Source: Trematomus loennbergii (taxonomy: Eukaryota > Chordata > Actinopteri > Perciformes > Nototheniidae). Taken from it: 64,000 nt of DNA. The notes beneath the pieces were generated by a model. The model did not search any database and was not told the origin of the DNA. It worked only from the letters and a program-made list of their open reading frames with translations. Made by a program: the position numbers and the translations under genes. Position 1 is the first letter of the stretch; each line of letters begins with the position of its first letter. The stretch covers positions 649,001-713,000 of the forward strand of contig JAAOOA010000098.1 in NCBI GenBank assembly GCA_012861695.1, given 5' to 3'. Positions 14,801 to 61,199 of this stretch are shown here, one piece after another.

Positions 14801-17800
14801 ACACCTGGTGTATATAAGAAGTGTTTTAACTTAAAGTGGACCTATCATGCTATATTTGAATAATATAGTGTAGGACCATACCTATATAAGGCATATTTAT
14901 ACTTTTTTTTTTTCAAAATACCAAACAGATCATGCATTTTAGCCATGCCTCATTTCGCTCAATTTGACAATTTTTAGCTCTGGGCAGATTCAGTGAGAAC
15001 AGCACCATCTACTGGCCTGGCATATGTACTACAGCGTCTCCAGCGCTTTCGAACGGCAATGGCCGTGGCTGTCTCCTCCTGATTGGTGGAGTTGGCCCAA
15101 TAGCCGTAGCGCCACCGTCCTGACGTCAGGACAGTGTTCAAATCTGGATCAGTTTTTTATCAGATCCGTTGCAGCCCCTTTTTTAGAGATTTGGGTATGG
15201 AGGAAAATAGAGAGGGTTGTGTTTTCTGACACTTGGTGAGATCCCTGGAACACCGGGGACACATATTCATGTAGAAAAGACGTACAAAAGTGCATTTTGC
15301 ATGATAGGTCCCCTTTAAGATTGAGACCATAAACTCTTTAAGAAAGGTTTACTGAGGTAATAAATCAAGTCATTTTCTTATAGACTTCTATGTAATCAGA
15401 CTCACCAAAAAAAGCTATAAATGGCATTAAACAAAAACAAAAATGTTGTTGTGTATGACAAGAACATCATACAACCAAAAAGATTCTTAGAAAGACATCC
15501 TAAACCCTTTGCCTGTGTCCTGTAGGTGCAGCCTTGGTCCAGGTTCTGATGTTGGAGCTGATCAGAGAACATGAGTCTCTGTTTGCCAAAATCCCTTCAC
15601 TTGTCTCCGCCCGCCCACCTGGAGGTTCCCATGCATCACCAAGCGCTCTGAGGCAGCCTCACCTCCACCCGACGCCTTGCCTCCGTCAGCTGTCGATGCC
15701 TCTCATCGTAGAGCGCTCCAGAGAACCAGGACAGTCTGCCACAGACCCACAAAACTCCAGGTAACTCAAACCTGCTCTAAAAAAGATTGCCATCAACCAA
15801 CACCCACATCTCATGCCAACATCAGACAGACATAGTCTCACTTGATGTTCTGGCAGATTCTAAGTAGAGCCATATGACTTTCTCTAAACTGTGAAGACCT
15901 GGACCGGGTTTAGACTACTAGTATTACTACCTTGCCTGATTAAACATCACATAAAGAGGTGGTGATCTTTACCAGGGAAACGATTTGAGATGTAACATTT
16001 GGAAAACGCAGACCTCCACCAGGACCATGGTACCTTTTTAAGTGTGTCTTCCATCTTTGGTGTGTTCAGGAGCTTCAAGTTATGTGGAAACAACACGGAC
16101 GCTGCAAATAATTTTCCTAGCCTGTGACTCATGTTTGTAATTATCCTATATATTGGCAAGAAATCGACAAGAGATTGTATAGTGCAATCAGAGAGATACA
16201 GTACGTCCATGTTTTTGAGCAACTCCACGAAACCAGTCTTTGTTGAGTCTGTCACCACCTTCGCGCAGCTGCTGGACGTTACATGAAAGCAGGATAAATG
16301 CCCTATGTCTCAATGTAAAAAAGTGATATATAACATAATAATCTGTCTTTTTACACGTTTTTCTGTCAGATAACCTGAAAGCAGACAAACAAAAATACAT
16401 TCAGACACTCTACAAGTAGAACATGTTGAAAGGCTAACCTCTTTTGCCTTGCTTTCTCTAGCTGCATCTACTCTGCTGCTGCAGAATCCGACTTGTCCTC
16501 ATGCCAGAAGAGACGTCTCGGCCATCGATACACCTCCTCTCATCCGGAGAACTGCTTCTACCCCCTGCCCTCCTCCAGTACCTCTGAGAGACACAACATA
16601 GACTATCACCAGGGCCACGCTGGCCGAGGACCGTCCCTGCAAACGTTCAAGACTCTTCAACAAGCCTCCAGCTAAAAGAGCAGCTGCCGGAGAGCTCCAA
16701 GCCCAGAAAGGTGCTCTTGAGCTGGGCAAAAGACTGGCCTAAACAGGAAGAAGCCGGTACTGCTTACTGGAGCTCTGATGCTGCAGAGGAACATGGTGAA
16801 ATGCCAGGACCATCTAGCGGGGGCAGCGGTGAGGATCAGGAAGAGAGCAACCTTTCTGCCTACGACAACATGGATAGGGCGCCAGGAATGGAGGTTGAAA
16901 CCAAGGAACCAGGAGGCCGTGTTGGACCCCGTGAAGAGGAAGCTGGGCAGATTAGGGGCTCCTCCTCTTCATGGTCTTCCTGCGAGGTGCTACCGTTGGA
17001 CGAGAGCAGTGACGCTGGGGAAGCAGTTAGCCCTGAAGCATCTCCAAAGACTCCTGAGAGGTTACCTTCAAGTCAGGCAGCAGAAAAGGAAAACAGTGAC
17101 AATGATGACCGTGATAGAGATGCTGACGTCCACCACCCTACCTCCCTGGCCTCCGGTTTCGTTACTGAGTGAGAGTCCTCTCAGTACGGGCAGCTCAGAG
17201 GTGTTCCTCCCCTCTGGACCTCCAGACCACCAGGAGCCGGACTCACAGCCTGGGGACGTTCACTCCCTCCTGGCCGAGCTGCGGGATCAGATGAACCAGC
17301 AGAAGGCCGAGTACCAGGCCAGGATGCAGAGGTGAGACACTGGCACAAGGAGGATGTATACATGTTTGAATACCTAAAGTGGCTTTTATTGCAAGCGGTA
17401 TTTCACAAATGAAACTTTAGCTGGTGTTTTTTGTAAGTAAGGGCATGTACTATATGTGTGTGTGTGTTTACTGCAGAGATGTTGACTTGAGTCACTCATT
17501 TGATGACTTTAGACTTGACAAAATACAAAAACTGGACTTGGACAACAATGACATGAGACTTCAATTGGACTTGAGCCTTGAAAATACTCTATACCTTTTC
17601 TCAGTGTTGTGAGCGACACATTAATTGCAGATTAATTAACGTTGATTCAAGAAAAGAAGGGATAATTTTCCTGAATCAACCATTTTAGCGCTTTTCATTC
17701 CTTGCAAGTCTACACTTGATACCCAAATTCCCCTGGTTTGATAGACAGCATCTCATCAAGTTGCAGGAGAGAACTATGTTCAAGGTTCAAGGTTCAAGGT

Positions 17801-18422
17801 TCTTTATTGTCAATCTGACATAGCTACAGAGTAATTATGTAGTTGAAAATCTTATGTCACAGGCTTCTCCAACAATGCAACATAATAACATAATAACAAT
17901 AAGAGCAAGAGCAATACAAAAAGAAAAATAGTTATAAAATAAAATAAAATGAAGAACTATTGTAACATTAGAACGTGCCAGTTCGAAAAATATTTTGTAA
18001 AAAAAAGGTTTTGGTGCAAAAGAAGTGGTGCAGATTGCAGTGAGTGGGTCAAATATGGCAATACATTTAGTGAAAGTACATTAAGACAATGCTTAGGACT
18101 TTGGACTTGTGACTTGAAAGCAAAGACTTGACACTTACTTGTGACTTGCAAAACCATGACTTTGCCCTCTGGTCCGCTGCAGGCTGGAGCGCTGTAATGA
18201 CGTCCTGGAGCGGCAGCTGGCGATACTGCGGGTCGGTCTGGAGCAGCAGAAGCGAAGCCGAAGCGTCGCCGAGATCAAGATCCGCAACATGGATCGAGCC
18301 AAAGTGGACGCTGACCAAAGAAACAAAACGCTGCAGAAGAGATGCACGTCTTCTTCCAGATGTATGGAGACGTCAAAAGAAAAGGAGGATATGAAGGGGG
18401 AAAAGGAGCAGAGACTCTCTGA
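10799..18422 (+). CDS. Rho GTPase-activating protein, ARHGAP22/24/25 (FilGAP) subgroup; nine exons seen
   Basis: Exons: 10,799-10,850; 11,832-11,943; 12,307-12,514; 13,097-13,229; 14,298-14,371; 14,585-14,706; 15,526-15,760; 16,462-17,331; 18,183-18,422. Introns all start GT and end AG. The product stimulates GTP hydrolysis on Rho-family GTPases (Rac in characterised family members) and so controls actin remodelling. Seen here: the PH-domain C-terminal segment ([15 protein letters not shown]), a full RhoGAP domain with arginine-finger motif GLFRQPGQ, the [13 protein letters not shown] and [12 protein letters not shown] signatures, a Ser/acidic linker ([14 protein letters not shown]) and a C-terminal coiled coil (EIKIRN, RNKTLQK). 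These resemble ARHGAP22/24 slightly more than ARHGAP25. The first half of the PH domain was not found. About six single-base frame changes interrupt the exons. They look like consensus errors, since splice phases and motifs hold once they are allowed for. Confidence 0.85.
10856..11009. repeat. (CA)n microsatellite directly after a splice donor
   Basis: About 154 bp of CA repeat with an ATGAACG interruption near 10,877 and several ACC or AAC steps. It starts within the donor context GTGAGACACACA of the first RhoGAP exon. Confidence 0.95.
11121..11192. repeat. (TG)n microsatellite, intron 1 of the RhoGAP gene
   Basis: An uninterrupted 72-bp TG tract ending in GAGAGAGAG. Another TG tract lies at 11,335-11,390. 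Confidence 0.95.
11335..11390. repeat. (TG)n microsatellite, intron 1 of the RhoGAP gene
   Basis: A 56-bp TG tract with one TTTG interruption. Confidence 0.95.
11711..11831. repeat. (TG)n microsatellite forming the acceptor region of RhoGAP exon 2
   Basis: About 120 bp of TG repeat, with GGG and GCG interruptions at its right end, running directly into the acceptor TAG at 11,829-11,831. There is no conventional polypyrimidine tract between the repeat and the exon. Confidence 0.9.
11832..11943 (+). CDS. RhoGAP gene exon 2: end of PH domain and linker
   Basis: Encodes [20 protein letters not shown], then [10 protein letters not shown], then VWIPFTG. These three parts lie in three successive frames. 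Joined, they align with the family PH end (the acidic-Trp-xx-Ser/Lys motif of the last PH helix) and the inter-domain linker before [10 protein letters not shown]. The two frame changes fall at G runs (11,893-11,896 and 11,922-11,925) and each needs one added base. The exon then ends in phase 1, exactly what exon 3 requires. Without them a stop occurs after 27 codons. Confidence 0.75.
12307..12514 (+). CDS. RhoGAP gene exon 3: start of GAP domain with arginine finger
   Basis: Reads [18 protein letters not shown], then [22 protein letters not shown], and ends GGERPSFD. The Arg in GLFRQPGQ is the catalytic arginine finger of RhoGAP domains. The exon starts after TTGCAG and ends before GTGTAT in phase 2. 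The frame is open throughout. Confidence 0.93.
13097..13229 (+). CDS. RhoGAP gene exon 4
   Basis: Encodes [18 protein letters not shown], then [20 protein letters not shown]. This is the conserved RhoGAP helix region with the LKxYLRxLPEP signature that contributes to GTPase binding. The acceptor CTGCAG, donor GTAACT and phase all fit the neighbouring exons. Confidence 0.93.
13331..13876. mobile_element. hAT-like non-autonomous transposon with perfect 8-bp target duplication
   Basis: The element spans 13,339-13,868 and is flanked on both sides by CACTACAG. It begins CAGGGTGTCCAAACTACGGC and ends GTTTGGACACCCCTG, giving short terminal inverted repeats. An 8-bp duplication plus CAGGG-type termini is the hallmark of hAT elements. 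There is no transposase. It sits in intron 4 of the RhoGAP gene. Confidence 0.88.
13896..13965 (-). mobile_element. LINE 3' tail fragment (GGCAA repeat end)
   Basis: Starts GGCAAGGCAAGTTTATTTAT and matches the fragment at 4,279-4,440. It is truncated after about 70 bp, and a TTAA-type end (ATAGGGCCTCTTTAA) follows. Confidence 0.5.
14298..14371 (+). CDS. RhoGAP gene exon 5
   Basis: Encodes [20 protein letters not shown], then NFICQ. It matches the RhoGAP segment LP-x-x-N-Y-N-L-L-x-x-I-C. The acceptor TTTTAG and donor GTAAGA are good. The exon ends in phase 2. Confidence 0.92.
14585..14706 (+). CDS. RhoGAP gene exon 6
   Basis: Encodes [20 protein letters not shown], then [20 protein letters not shown]. 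It contains the [18 protein letters not shown] signature, the best conserved part of this subgroup. It ends in phase 1 at GTAGAC. Confidence 0.95.
14831..15318 (+). mobile_element. TTAA-bounded MITE family B, copy 1 (intron 6 of the RhoGAP gene)
   Basis: Begins TTAAAGTGGACCTATCATGC and ends GCATGATAGGTCCCCTTTAA, so the ends are near-perfect inverted repeats, 488 bp overall. The interior has CAGCGTCTCCAGCGCTTTCG and CCGTCCTGACGTCAGGACAG motifs. Copies 2 and 3 lie at 59,323-59,817 and 63,492-63,983 in the same orientation and look very similar, implying recent activity. It is non-coding. Confidence 0.85.
15526..15760 (+). CDS. RhoGAP gene exon 7: end of GAP domain and start of linker
   Basis: Encodes [20 protein letters not shown], the last helix of the RhoGAP domain, then a Pro/Ser/His-rich linker. 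It starts after TGTAG in phase 2 and ends at CCAG before GTAACT in phase 2. The linker is poorly conserved in the family, as expected. Confidence 0.88.
16462..17331 (+). CDS. RhoGAP gene exon 8: long Ser/Pro/acid-rich linker
   Basis: A single long exon, as in family relatives. Recognisable pieces lie in different frames: SDLSS near 16,490; [13 protein letters not shown] near 16,520-16,560; an acidic segment with ESNLSAYDN and SSWSSCEV at 16,711-17,150; and [20 protein letters not shown] at the end, which begins the coiled coil. At least three frame changes are needed (near 16,462-16,520, 16,590-16,700 and 17,120-17,165), each equal to one extra or two missing bases. The donor at 17,332 is GTGAGA. 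Confidence 0.75.
17775..17960 (-). mobile_element. LINE 3' tail fragment (TTCAAGG repeat end)
   Basis: Starts TTCAAGGTTCAAGGTTCAAG and continues CTTTATTGTCAATCTGACA and ACAGGCTTCTCCAACAATGC. It is the reverse complement of the 3' end of the LINE fragment at 55,268-56,128. It lies in the last intron of the RhoGAP gene. Confidence 0.7.
18183..18422 (+). CDS. RhoGAP gene last exon: C-terminal coiled coil
   Basis: Encodes [20 protein letters not shown], then [20 protein letters not shown] and RNKTLQK. A one-base deletion near 18,339 is inferred. After it the frame continues [17 protein letters not shown] to a TGA at 18,420-18,422. The E-M-x-x-FF motif is the family's C-terminal signature (EMEEFFSTFG in ARHGAP24), which supports the shifted frame over the raw one. 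The raw frame would run to 18,472. Confidence 0.85.
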
Positions 18423-18710
18423 CGATAGAAAGATTGAGGGATTTGTTTTGGATAGGACGGAGGGCAAGAGATAAGGGAGGGTATGTTGTTTCGCGACAGG
18501 AGATCCAAGTCCTTTGAATGGATCCTTTAGGCAAACCTTGAAGGCATCAAACCCAGTAGGGAAAATCAGAAATGGAGTTGTTTACAAAGACAATCTAAGA
18601 AGTAATGAAGTTGAGTGTGACTTGGGTGGACTTCACGGTTTGCAGAAAAATTGCAAGAAATGTTGAAATCAAAAAGCAGTCTTGGACATTGGCATTGAAG
18701 ATTGGACTTA

Positions 18711-19012
18711 CGGCCCGTCCACACGGCGGCGTGCGTTACGTTTGAATGGGGTGACGTCACGCTTCGCCGAACTGCATTGTGGTCGCGTCGCTTCGCTTTG
18801 CTTGCGTTGCTCGCTTCAAAAGTTGAGCAATGTTCAACTTTTGAAGCTTCGACGGAAGCGTCAGCCAATCAAATCATATGCCAGTACAAGCTTAGCCAAT
18901 CAAACCGCGTGCTTGTGTGTCCGGGGCGGGAGATTCATGTGATTGGTTGTTGGTCGAGTTTCAGACACGCCCACCGGCAAGCTTCAACGCACGCCGCCGT
19001 GTGGACGCTGCC
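18711..19012. mobile_element. MITE with 21-bp perfect terminal inverted repeat core
   Basis: GTCCACACGGCGGCGTGCGT occurs near the left end. Its reverse complement ACGCACGCCGCCGTGTGGAC occurs near the right end. The interior is CpG-rich, unlike the surrounding AT-rich sequence. There is no coding capacity. It lies in the probable 3' UTR of the RhoGAP gene. Confidence 0.8.
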
Positions 19013-19803
19013 TTACCCATTTAGGGGTGTCGGAGTTTGATGTCTTGCAAGGTGAGACACCTGCCTTCCTCATCTGCGTTTGCCTGGTAATCTTGTTGGA
19101 CATTGATAAGACTGGTATCCAAGATAAGATCAGATTATCCAACAAGCGCATCCTGCTTTGGTCTACGATAAAACCCTCTTATCATGTTTTAAGATGTTTA
19201 CCGTCAAAGCATTCGTGACATGTTTTGACAAGAACAAAAAGCATCTCGGAACAGTTTGAACTGAAGAGGTTTCGGTCTCCGTCCTCACAGCTGCATCTGA
19301 AACAGGAAAATCATTGCCAAAGTTGAGAAGTCTGCCTTTGAGAACTTGAATTACAGACTGCAGAAGAGGTTTGAATTCCACGTGGACAAATCAACACCAT
19401 TCGTTAAATCTGAGGAGTTGTAAACAGACGTATCAAAGCAGCAGACAATGTCAACAGTAGTCTTTTTTTACACTGAATGTCTGTTTCTTTAGTTTTACAC
19501 AGCAAAGGATCAAAGTCCTAAAAGGTAATCAAGCGTATGGTAATTGAAGCATTCTGGTTTATTCTAAAACTGATTTCTGCATCAACTGGACATTTTCACA
19601 CTGGCTTCACACTGTTTTTCACTATAATAAGTTATTGATTGGCTTGAAATGACATGTTTTATAAGTGACTTGCTGTGCAGGACTTCTTTGAGACTGAAAG
19701 TCCAACAAAAGCAGGCAGAAGATGTCGTGTTTTTAAAGTGTACAAGAAGTCGGATCCTCTTAAAGATACAGAAAGTGTTGACTCTGCATGAAGATGCTTT
19801 TGC

Positions 19804-19809
19804 AATAAA
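19804..19809 (+). terminator. candidate polyadenylation signal of the RhoGAP gene
   Basis: AATAAA about 1.38 kb after the inferred stop codon, followed by a TGTCTGTGTCC stretch near 19,865. Confidence 0.4.
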
Positions 19810-21725
19810 ACATTCTTTCGCTGTACCTGAACAATTAAAAAGTAATCAGTGAATCTTTCCTTCATGTCTGTGTCCAATGGGTCCGGTTGACTACAAATGC
19901 ATTGTTTATTAGGACTTTTAACTGGCAAGAAAAAAGTAACCATATGAAATACAAAAAAACGTTCGGATGCACTGACTTTTTTTCCGACGAGAATGTAACA
20001 TTTATTCTCAAATCAACGTTTTTGGCAAAGAAACAAAAAGTGTACAGTCTGCTCAAATAAGGGAAATGTCTCTTTACCATCAACTGGAAAATGTTGAACA
20101 GATAATTCAGTCACGACAGTCACACAGAGGAGATTCAGGTGTGAGACTTCAGTCGGGGAGAAATGTAAAGGGTCAAACAGCACACAACATTAACAGTCAT
20201 ATTCATTTCATATTTAGAGTGTTATCTTTTGAACACCTGACTGACACCACAGGAGAGGAAAACTACTCGGACATGACACTTCACTTCCACTGCTGTGTCA
20301 CATTACGCAACAGACTTCAATCACTTGACAATTAAAGTGAAATAATAATAATCAGCCAGGTGCTACATTTCATTTGACAGATATATTTGATCGCTTGTTC
20401 TGCTCTACGAAGCATCATACACACCGTCCTGCAGAAACCCTGAACACACAGCTGTTTGTAGCCGCAAGCTAGCACTGTAGCTTTCTAGCACTGCATTCAT
20501 CTTTAATAGGAGACACTACAGGGGGAAATGATCAAATATGTTTATAAATGCATTTCACCATGAAACTTCCCCAGGTGATTACATACACTAAGAAACATTT
20601 TTTTGTATTATAGTTATATTTTGTATGTTTTAAACAACAACATTTTGAATTTAGGAGAAATCTACAGAAACAAATAGACAGAATGAGTCGAATAAACTAC
20701 AACATTTTGGTTTTCTTGAGGTCTAAAAGAAGTTATGTTATGGAAGCAATATAGCCCAAGATCTCCGAATTGTCCATTGCAAGAAAGGTCATGTTTCGGC
20801 CGGTAGTTTTTTGACTTAAATGCCAAAAGCAAACGCTCCTTCATTCTGTCAGAGACACAAGGTTTCTGCAGGATCCTATTCTTCAGTCAACATACACACA
20901 AACAGAATCTGGTAAGCGCCAAAACTCATCAGAAACAGAAACTCTTCATTGTATGCCCTGTGGTAAAAACAACAGAGGCAGACATGTAACCTGTAGCTCA
21001 CACACCCACAACTGGAAGAATATTTAAACCCTCATATTCCATTTGGATTACATCCAAAACCCCTGAACGCTGCAGCATGTCAGTGTGTGAGCCCCGTCGA
21101 CATGTAGCTCTGATTTTCACAGACATTATTTTATCCTTCTGATCCCTAGGGAACAAAATCTGTAGCATATAAAATATCCATAAATAAAACATCTCTAAAA
21201 AAGAACAGATAAGGGGAACGTTTCAGTGAGCAGGAGCCTGCCAAATTTCCTGAGACCATTTTTCATTTTTGTTCTGTTGGTTTGATTCATATTAAACGAC
21301 ACTTAAGGAATACTTTTGGAGTTTGTGTTGCCACTCTGCTTATTGAAATGTCCCTTTAAGAAGACAAATGCATTTGACTTGTAATGATGTTAAGACTATG
21401 AACACAGAAGAAGTTTTTTTTTTTTTTTTGCAGTCATTTGCATCCTGGAGGGCTGCGTGACGTGAGGGTTTGGGTGGGGGGATAATCGTTAGGATAAAGT
21501 GCATTTACAGGGGACCCTTCGCCATCTTCTTCACCTTCAGCCGGACAAAGTTCCCAGGATCCGTCCATGTGGAATTTGTTGATGCCAGCATGCTGCAGCT
21601 AGATGTACAAATGAGAAGGGAAAGCGATAAGCAACACAGTTTACACCTCAAAGCAGTGCAGATTGGAAATTGTAAAGGAATGTTTTATCAAATTATTTTT
21701 CAATGATATATAGAATAGATAGAAT
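19810..21725. other. intergenic, convergent between the RhoGAP gene and KIAA1191
   Basis: The two genes point toward each other here. No exon, TIR element or tandem array was recognised. A homopolymer T run of about 18 lies at 21,413-21,430. Confidence 0.45.
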
Positions 21726-22330
21726 AGATAGAATGGGAGGGATGAACCCCTCTTTAATGGTCTCACATGCAGAGCACACAGCACACAGTGACATGTGTTC
21801 TCTGCTTTTAACCCATCCTAGTACCAGTCTAGCACCAGGAGTCTAGTACCAGGAGTCTAGCCAGGAGTCTAGTACCAGGAGTCTAGTACCAGGAGTCTAG
21901 CACCAGGAGTCTAGCACCAGGAGTCTAGCACCAGGAGTCTAGACCGGGAGTCTAGTACCGGGAGTCTAGTACCGGGAGTCTAGCACCGGGAGTCTAGTAC
22001 CAGGAGTCTAGCACCAGGAGTCTAGACCAGGAGTCTAGTACCAGGAGTCTAGCACCAGGAGTCTAGCACCAGGAGTCTAGTACCAGGAGTCTAGTACCAG
22101 GAGTCTAGTACTAGGAGCAGTGGGCAGCTATTGTACGCGCCCGGGGAGCAATGGGAGTGAGTGGGAAGGGGGGTGTCCGGTGCCTTGCTCAAGGGCACCA
22201 CGGCAGGGCAGGAGGTGAACTGGGACCTCTTCAAGTAGCAGTCCACACTCCACATTTTAGGTCTGGTCGGGGTCTTGAACCGGCGACCCTACGGCTCACA
22301 GTCCAAGCCCCTACTGACTGAGCCACTGTC
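21726..22330. mobile_element. degraded retroelement 3' region interrupted by a 14-bp tandem array
   Basis: The flanks carry a common teleost retroelement tail: GTTCTCTGCTTTTAACCCAT on the left; and GAGCAGTGGGCAGC, GCGCCCGGGGAGCAATGGG, TGCCTTGCTCAAGGGCACC and TTGAACCGGCGACCCT on the right. The array at 21,826-22,112 sits between them. The clade is not resolved and no ORF remains. Confidence 0.5.
21826..22112. repeat. 14-bp tandem repeat, about 20 copies
   Basis: The unit is AGTCTAGTACCAGG, with C/T variation (CACC or TACC), GGGAG variants and a few 13-bp units (TAGACC). It lies inside the retroelement tail. Confidence 0.92.
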
Positions 22331-22916
22331 AAATTATTGGCAATAATTAATAATATAATAATATAATATTATGATGGACAGTACAATGGTGATCTAAATG
22401 TTGGAAATGCAGTTAAAATCCCATGAAATGGCTTTAAGGGCTGCAGGTTTTAACAAGTTTCTTGCGAATTGGATTCTGATAATACAGTTCTGAAGTAACA
22501 TTTTTGTGTTTCGACAAAAATCCTGCTGCGATTTTCCATTCCATTTTTGGATTACAATAAAGAAATAAGCTGCGTGGCAAACAGAGTCAATGATACCTAA
22601 ACGTTTCTTCAAAATGTAGTCAGCTTAAAATGAATAAATTGCCATAAACATAAAAGAAGCATTTCATGTAGCAGGAAAGTTGAAACTGTTTACAATGTGC
22701 GAGTAGCGACCTTTGTGGTCATATTAAGCAACATTTTTATGGACAAGCTTAAAATCTGAAATATTTTGTACACTTACAACAAAACGTGGCAATTTCTTAA
22801 ACTGTGGTAATCACAGATCTTATTTTAGGCAAAAAACCCATTCAAAAGTGGACAAACTTGCGGGCTTTTTGTACTCATTCCTGCATCTCTCTATGCAACT
22901 TTCCTCCAAAGCTAAC

Positions 22917-23664
22917 TAATGGCGCTTTTCCACTGCAGGGCCTCGCTCGGCTTAGTACGGTATGGCTAGGCCTCGTTAGGCCTTGTTAGGCCAGGCTCAC
23001 TTTCTGCTGCGTTTCCATTACAGTTTAGGAACTGGGGCAGTAACTATAGTAACGCAGTGTAGGCGGAGCCCTGACGTCATCTTCAATGCGAAACACAAAA
23101 CCAACATCAGCCGTTAGCTGTTGCACTCAGAGCTCACAGCTCCTCATATCTGTTCAGAAACTAGACAAAAGTTAAACAAGTACACACCACAGACTGCCTG
23201 TGTCATGGTGAATACAGTCGCTGGTTTATTTATGTCTGTATAGGCCGTTGTTGTGAGTGTGGACGGTCGGAGCATATACTGCGTTAGCTTAGCGATCTCC
23301 ATTCAGAAAAACACGCATTTTAAAAGGTTTTTCGCCTGCCGTCTGTCTGCAGACTTGTCAAAGCATTAATTCATGGTTTTTTCTAACCGGTATCAGTATG
23401 TTGTTACTTCGGCATCATTTTGAAACGTGTATTACAATTAAATCACGGTCAAATATGTTCATTGTGTTGTAGTTGCCAGCGATTCTCTCTCTAGTGTAGC
23501 ATACTCAGCCCAGTTGTTGGCCCGGAAAGAACCTGATTTTGGAGAGCCAGAAAACTGTGAAAAAGTACCCGCTAGCCGGAACTACCCCTAGTGGAAACGC
23601 AACCAAAAAAGGCCGGGCACGGCACGGCACGCTTAAACCACGCTGTAGTGGAAATGCGCCATAA
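22917..23664 (+). mobile_element. PIF/Harbinger-like MITE, copy 1
   Basis: The element spans 22,920-23,661 and is flanked by TAA on both sides. It starts TGGCGCTTTTCCACTGCAGG and ends CTGTAGTGGAAATGCGCCA. Three-base TWA target duplications with short inverted ends are typical of PIF/Harbinger. Copies 2 and 3 (44,482-45,244; 48,149-48,880, inverted) each have TTA duplications. The right end lies 124 bp from the KIAA1191 stop codon, inside its probable 3' UTR. Confidence 0.85.
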
Positions 23665-23787
23665 GGAGCAGAAGCAGACCTGCAGGATTTACATGACTCG
23701 ATGCAAATCTCCTCCCAAACACACAACAACAACAACAACAACACAGAGAAGCTTTCACTCCATCAGACCTGCCTGTATAGCGGCCTC

Positions 23788-37530
<13,743 letters not shown>

Positions 37531-38338
37531 GTTTGTATGTAGGCACACGATGCCTACAGTAGATGGAGCAAATATTCTCGAAAAGATCACATTATTTTAC
37601 TTTTTATAATGTGGATTTTTTTCATTACCTTATCTGTCAGATTACATGGTTATTCAATTATATAATTTATTTTATAATTTTAGGACATACATTTGTATTA
37701 ATAATAGCAGAGACAGTATTGAATAACATTAATGTTTTTATTTGTATTTTATCAGACACATGAAATGGTTATTCCAATTTACATCTTTATTTTGTATTTT
37801 TACATTTGTATTCATATAGCAAGAGAACCACAGGTTAACTGAATAACATAAATTCATGTAAATCAAATCAAATCAAAAATACTTGTTAAAAAAAAGCTGT
37901 TGAATATTTCAGAGAATAAAATTGCAAAAAATAAATGAAATAAAGTAAAAACATTCTACAATAAAATATGTTACATATATCTAAATTCATATAAAAGATC
38001 TTTGTAGATTTTAGATGTGGCAGTTCGTGCATAAATGTTCGCTGTTGTCACTGTCTGATGTATAACTGTTGAATTTAATTGAAGACCAATCTGCATTAAA
38101 ATATTTGGAGACACTGGAAATAAAGGTAAATGCATGAGATACTGTGCAGGAGGCTGTGAGCTGTATCACTAGTGGCTGTCTGTTTCCACCTAGTGGCTGG
38201 TTCAGGTTTTTATTCGATCTTTACCATTGGTCTACTAGTGCTGGTTGTTGAACTAACTCTTTAATGCTATCTATTTTTAAGCATCATTTTCATATATGGA
38301 TTGTATTTATCTTCTATCTTCTATTAATTGTAATACTT
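37531..38338. other. intergenic between KIAA1191 and the next gene (divergent)
   Basis: Very AT-rich. No exon recognised. Confidence 0.4.
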
Positions 38339-38393
<55 letters not shown>

Positions 38394-38628
38394 TAATAGT
38401 AGTAGTAGTTGTGGTGGTGGTATTGGTAGTAATAGTACGTAGCAGTATTAGTGGTGGTACTAGTAGTAGTATTAGTAGTGGTAGTAATAGTAGTAGTATT
38501 AGTGGTGGTAGAAGTAGTAGTAGTAGTGTGGTATTACTAGTAGTAGTATTAGTGGTGGTAGTAGTAGTATTAGTTGTGGTAGTAATAGTACGTAGCAGTA
38601 TTAGTATTAGTAGTTGTGGTAGTAGTAC
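38339..38628. repeat. imperfect (TAG)n trinucleotide array
   Basis: About 290 bp of GTAGTA repeats with GTGGTG, ATAGTA and ACGTAGCAGTATTAG interruptions. The last of these recurs (38,436 and 38,590), showing a higher-order duplication of about 150 bp. The long Val/Ser open frame is an artefact. Confidence 0.9.
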
Positions 38629-39142
38629 AGGAAGCTTTACTTTTTCTTTTTTTAATTGTATTTTTTAACTTATTACGTTTATGTCACATAAGTACACCAA
38701 GGCAAATTCCTTGTAAAACCTATTTAATAACAAAATAAACAACATTTAATAATCAGGAATCCTCTGTGTCTAAATGAACTGACTGTAACTGTTATAAAAG
38801 AGATAAGTTGCTTACATAATGATAAGTATCCATGTTGACGGTACAAACAGGTGACTTCTGTCAGCTGAGCCTCCTCCCACCTCCACAGCAGTATTTTCGG
38901 GCAGAGGAGCGGAGCGCCTCCCTCACTTTCTCAGTCTTCCCCTCCACGGAAGAACTCTTCCAACCGGACTTACCTCTCCAGTTTGCCAAGCAGAGGAGGA
39001 AGTAAACCGAGGTAGTTTAACTTTTCCCACCGCTGAAAAACACGCACAGGGGAACAGCTTGAATCGCCAACTCTTCCAACTTCCAAACTTTCTTTGGTTG
39101 TTTTTATTTTCCTCCCTTTTTCGGTTTTGTGGATCCATCAAG

Positions 39143-60929
<21,787 letters not shown>

Positions 60930-61199
60930 GTGAGTGCATTTCAGGGTTTTATTAGAAAACATATTCATTGTATATTTTATGCTCAATGTAAAATGACGTC
61001 CTCATGGCCAGTTCATCTTAACCTTGGAGCGTCTTCTAGGGAAGTCCTGAGAAGCTATTGATTCAAAGATTCATTGTCATATGCACATAAGCTACAGTGT
61101 AGAAATGGCAATGCAATTCTTCTGACCTGAGCTCCTCCAGCGATGCAACATATATTAAATATAACAACACAAATAAGAAATAGTGCAAGAAGTCTACAC
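60930..61199. other. intron 3 of the unidentified gene, with a LINE tail fragment
   Basis: At 61,057-61,150 TTCATTGTCATATGCACATA and TGACCTGAGCTCCTCCAGCG resemble the tail at 17,775 and 56,200 in minus orientation. Confidence 0.45.

Larger units (their letters stand above)
18423..19809 (+). other. putative 3' UTR of the RhoGAP gene with embedded MITE
   Basis: Follows the inferred stop. The first clear polyadenylation signal is AATAAA at 19,804-19,809, with a TG-rich stretch about 55 bp beyond. A MITE lies inside at 18,711-19,012. The exact transcript end cannot be read from sequence. Confidence 0.4.

Noticed and set aside
38264..38668. Val/Ser-rich 134-codon frame that looks like a membrane protein
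   Set aside because: Pure product of the (TAG)n trinucleotide array.
39059..39142. N-terminal extension (a hydrophobic stretch like a signal peptide) upstream of the ATG at 39,143
   Set aside because: It depends on a non-ATG start and lies in the 5' region. The ATG at 39,143 is the first good start.
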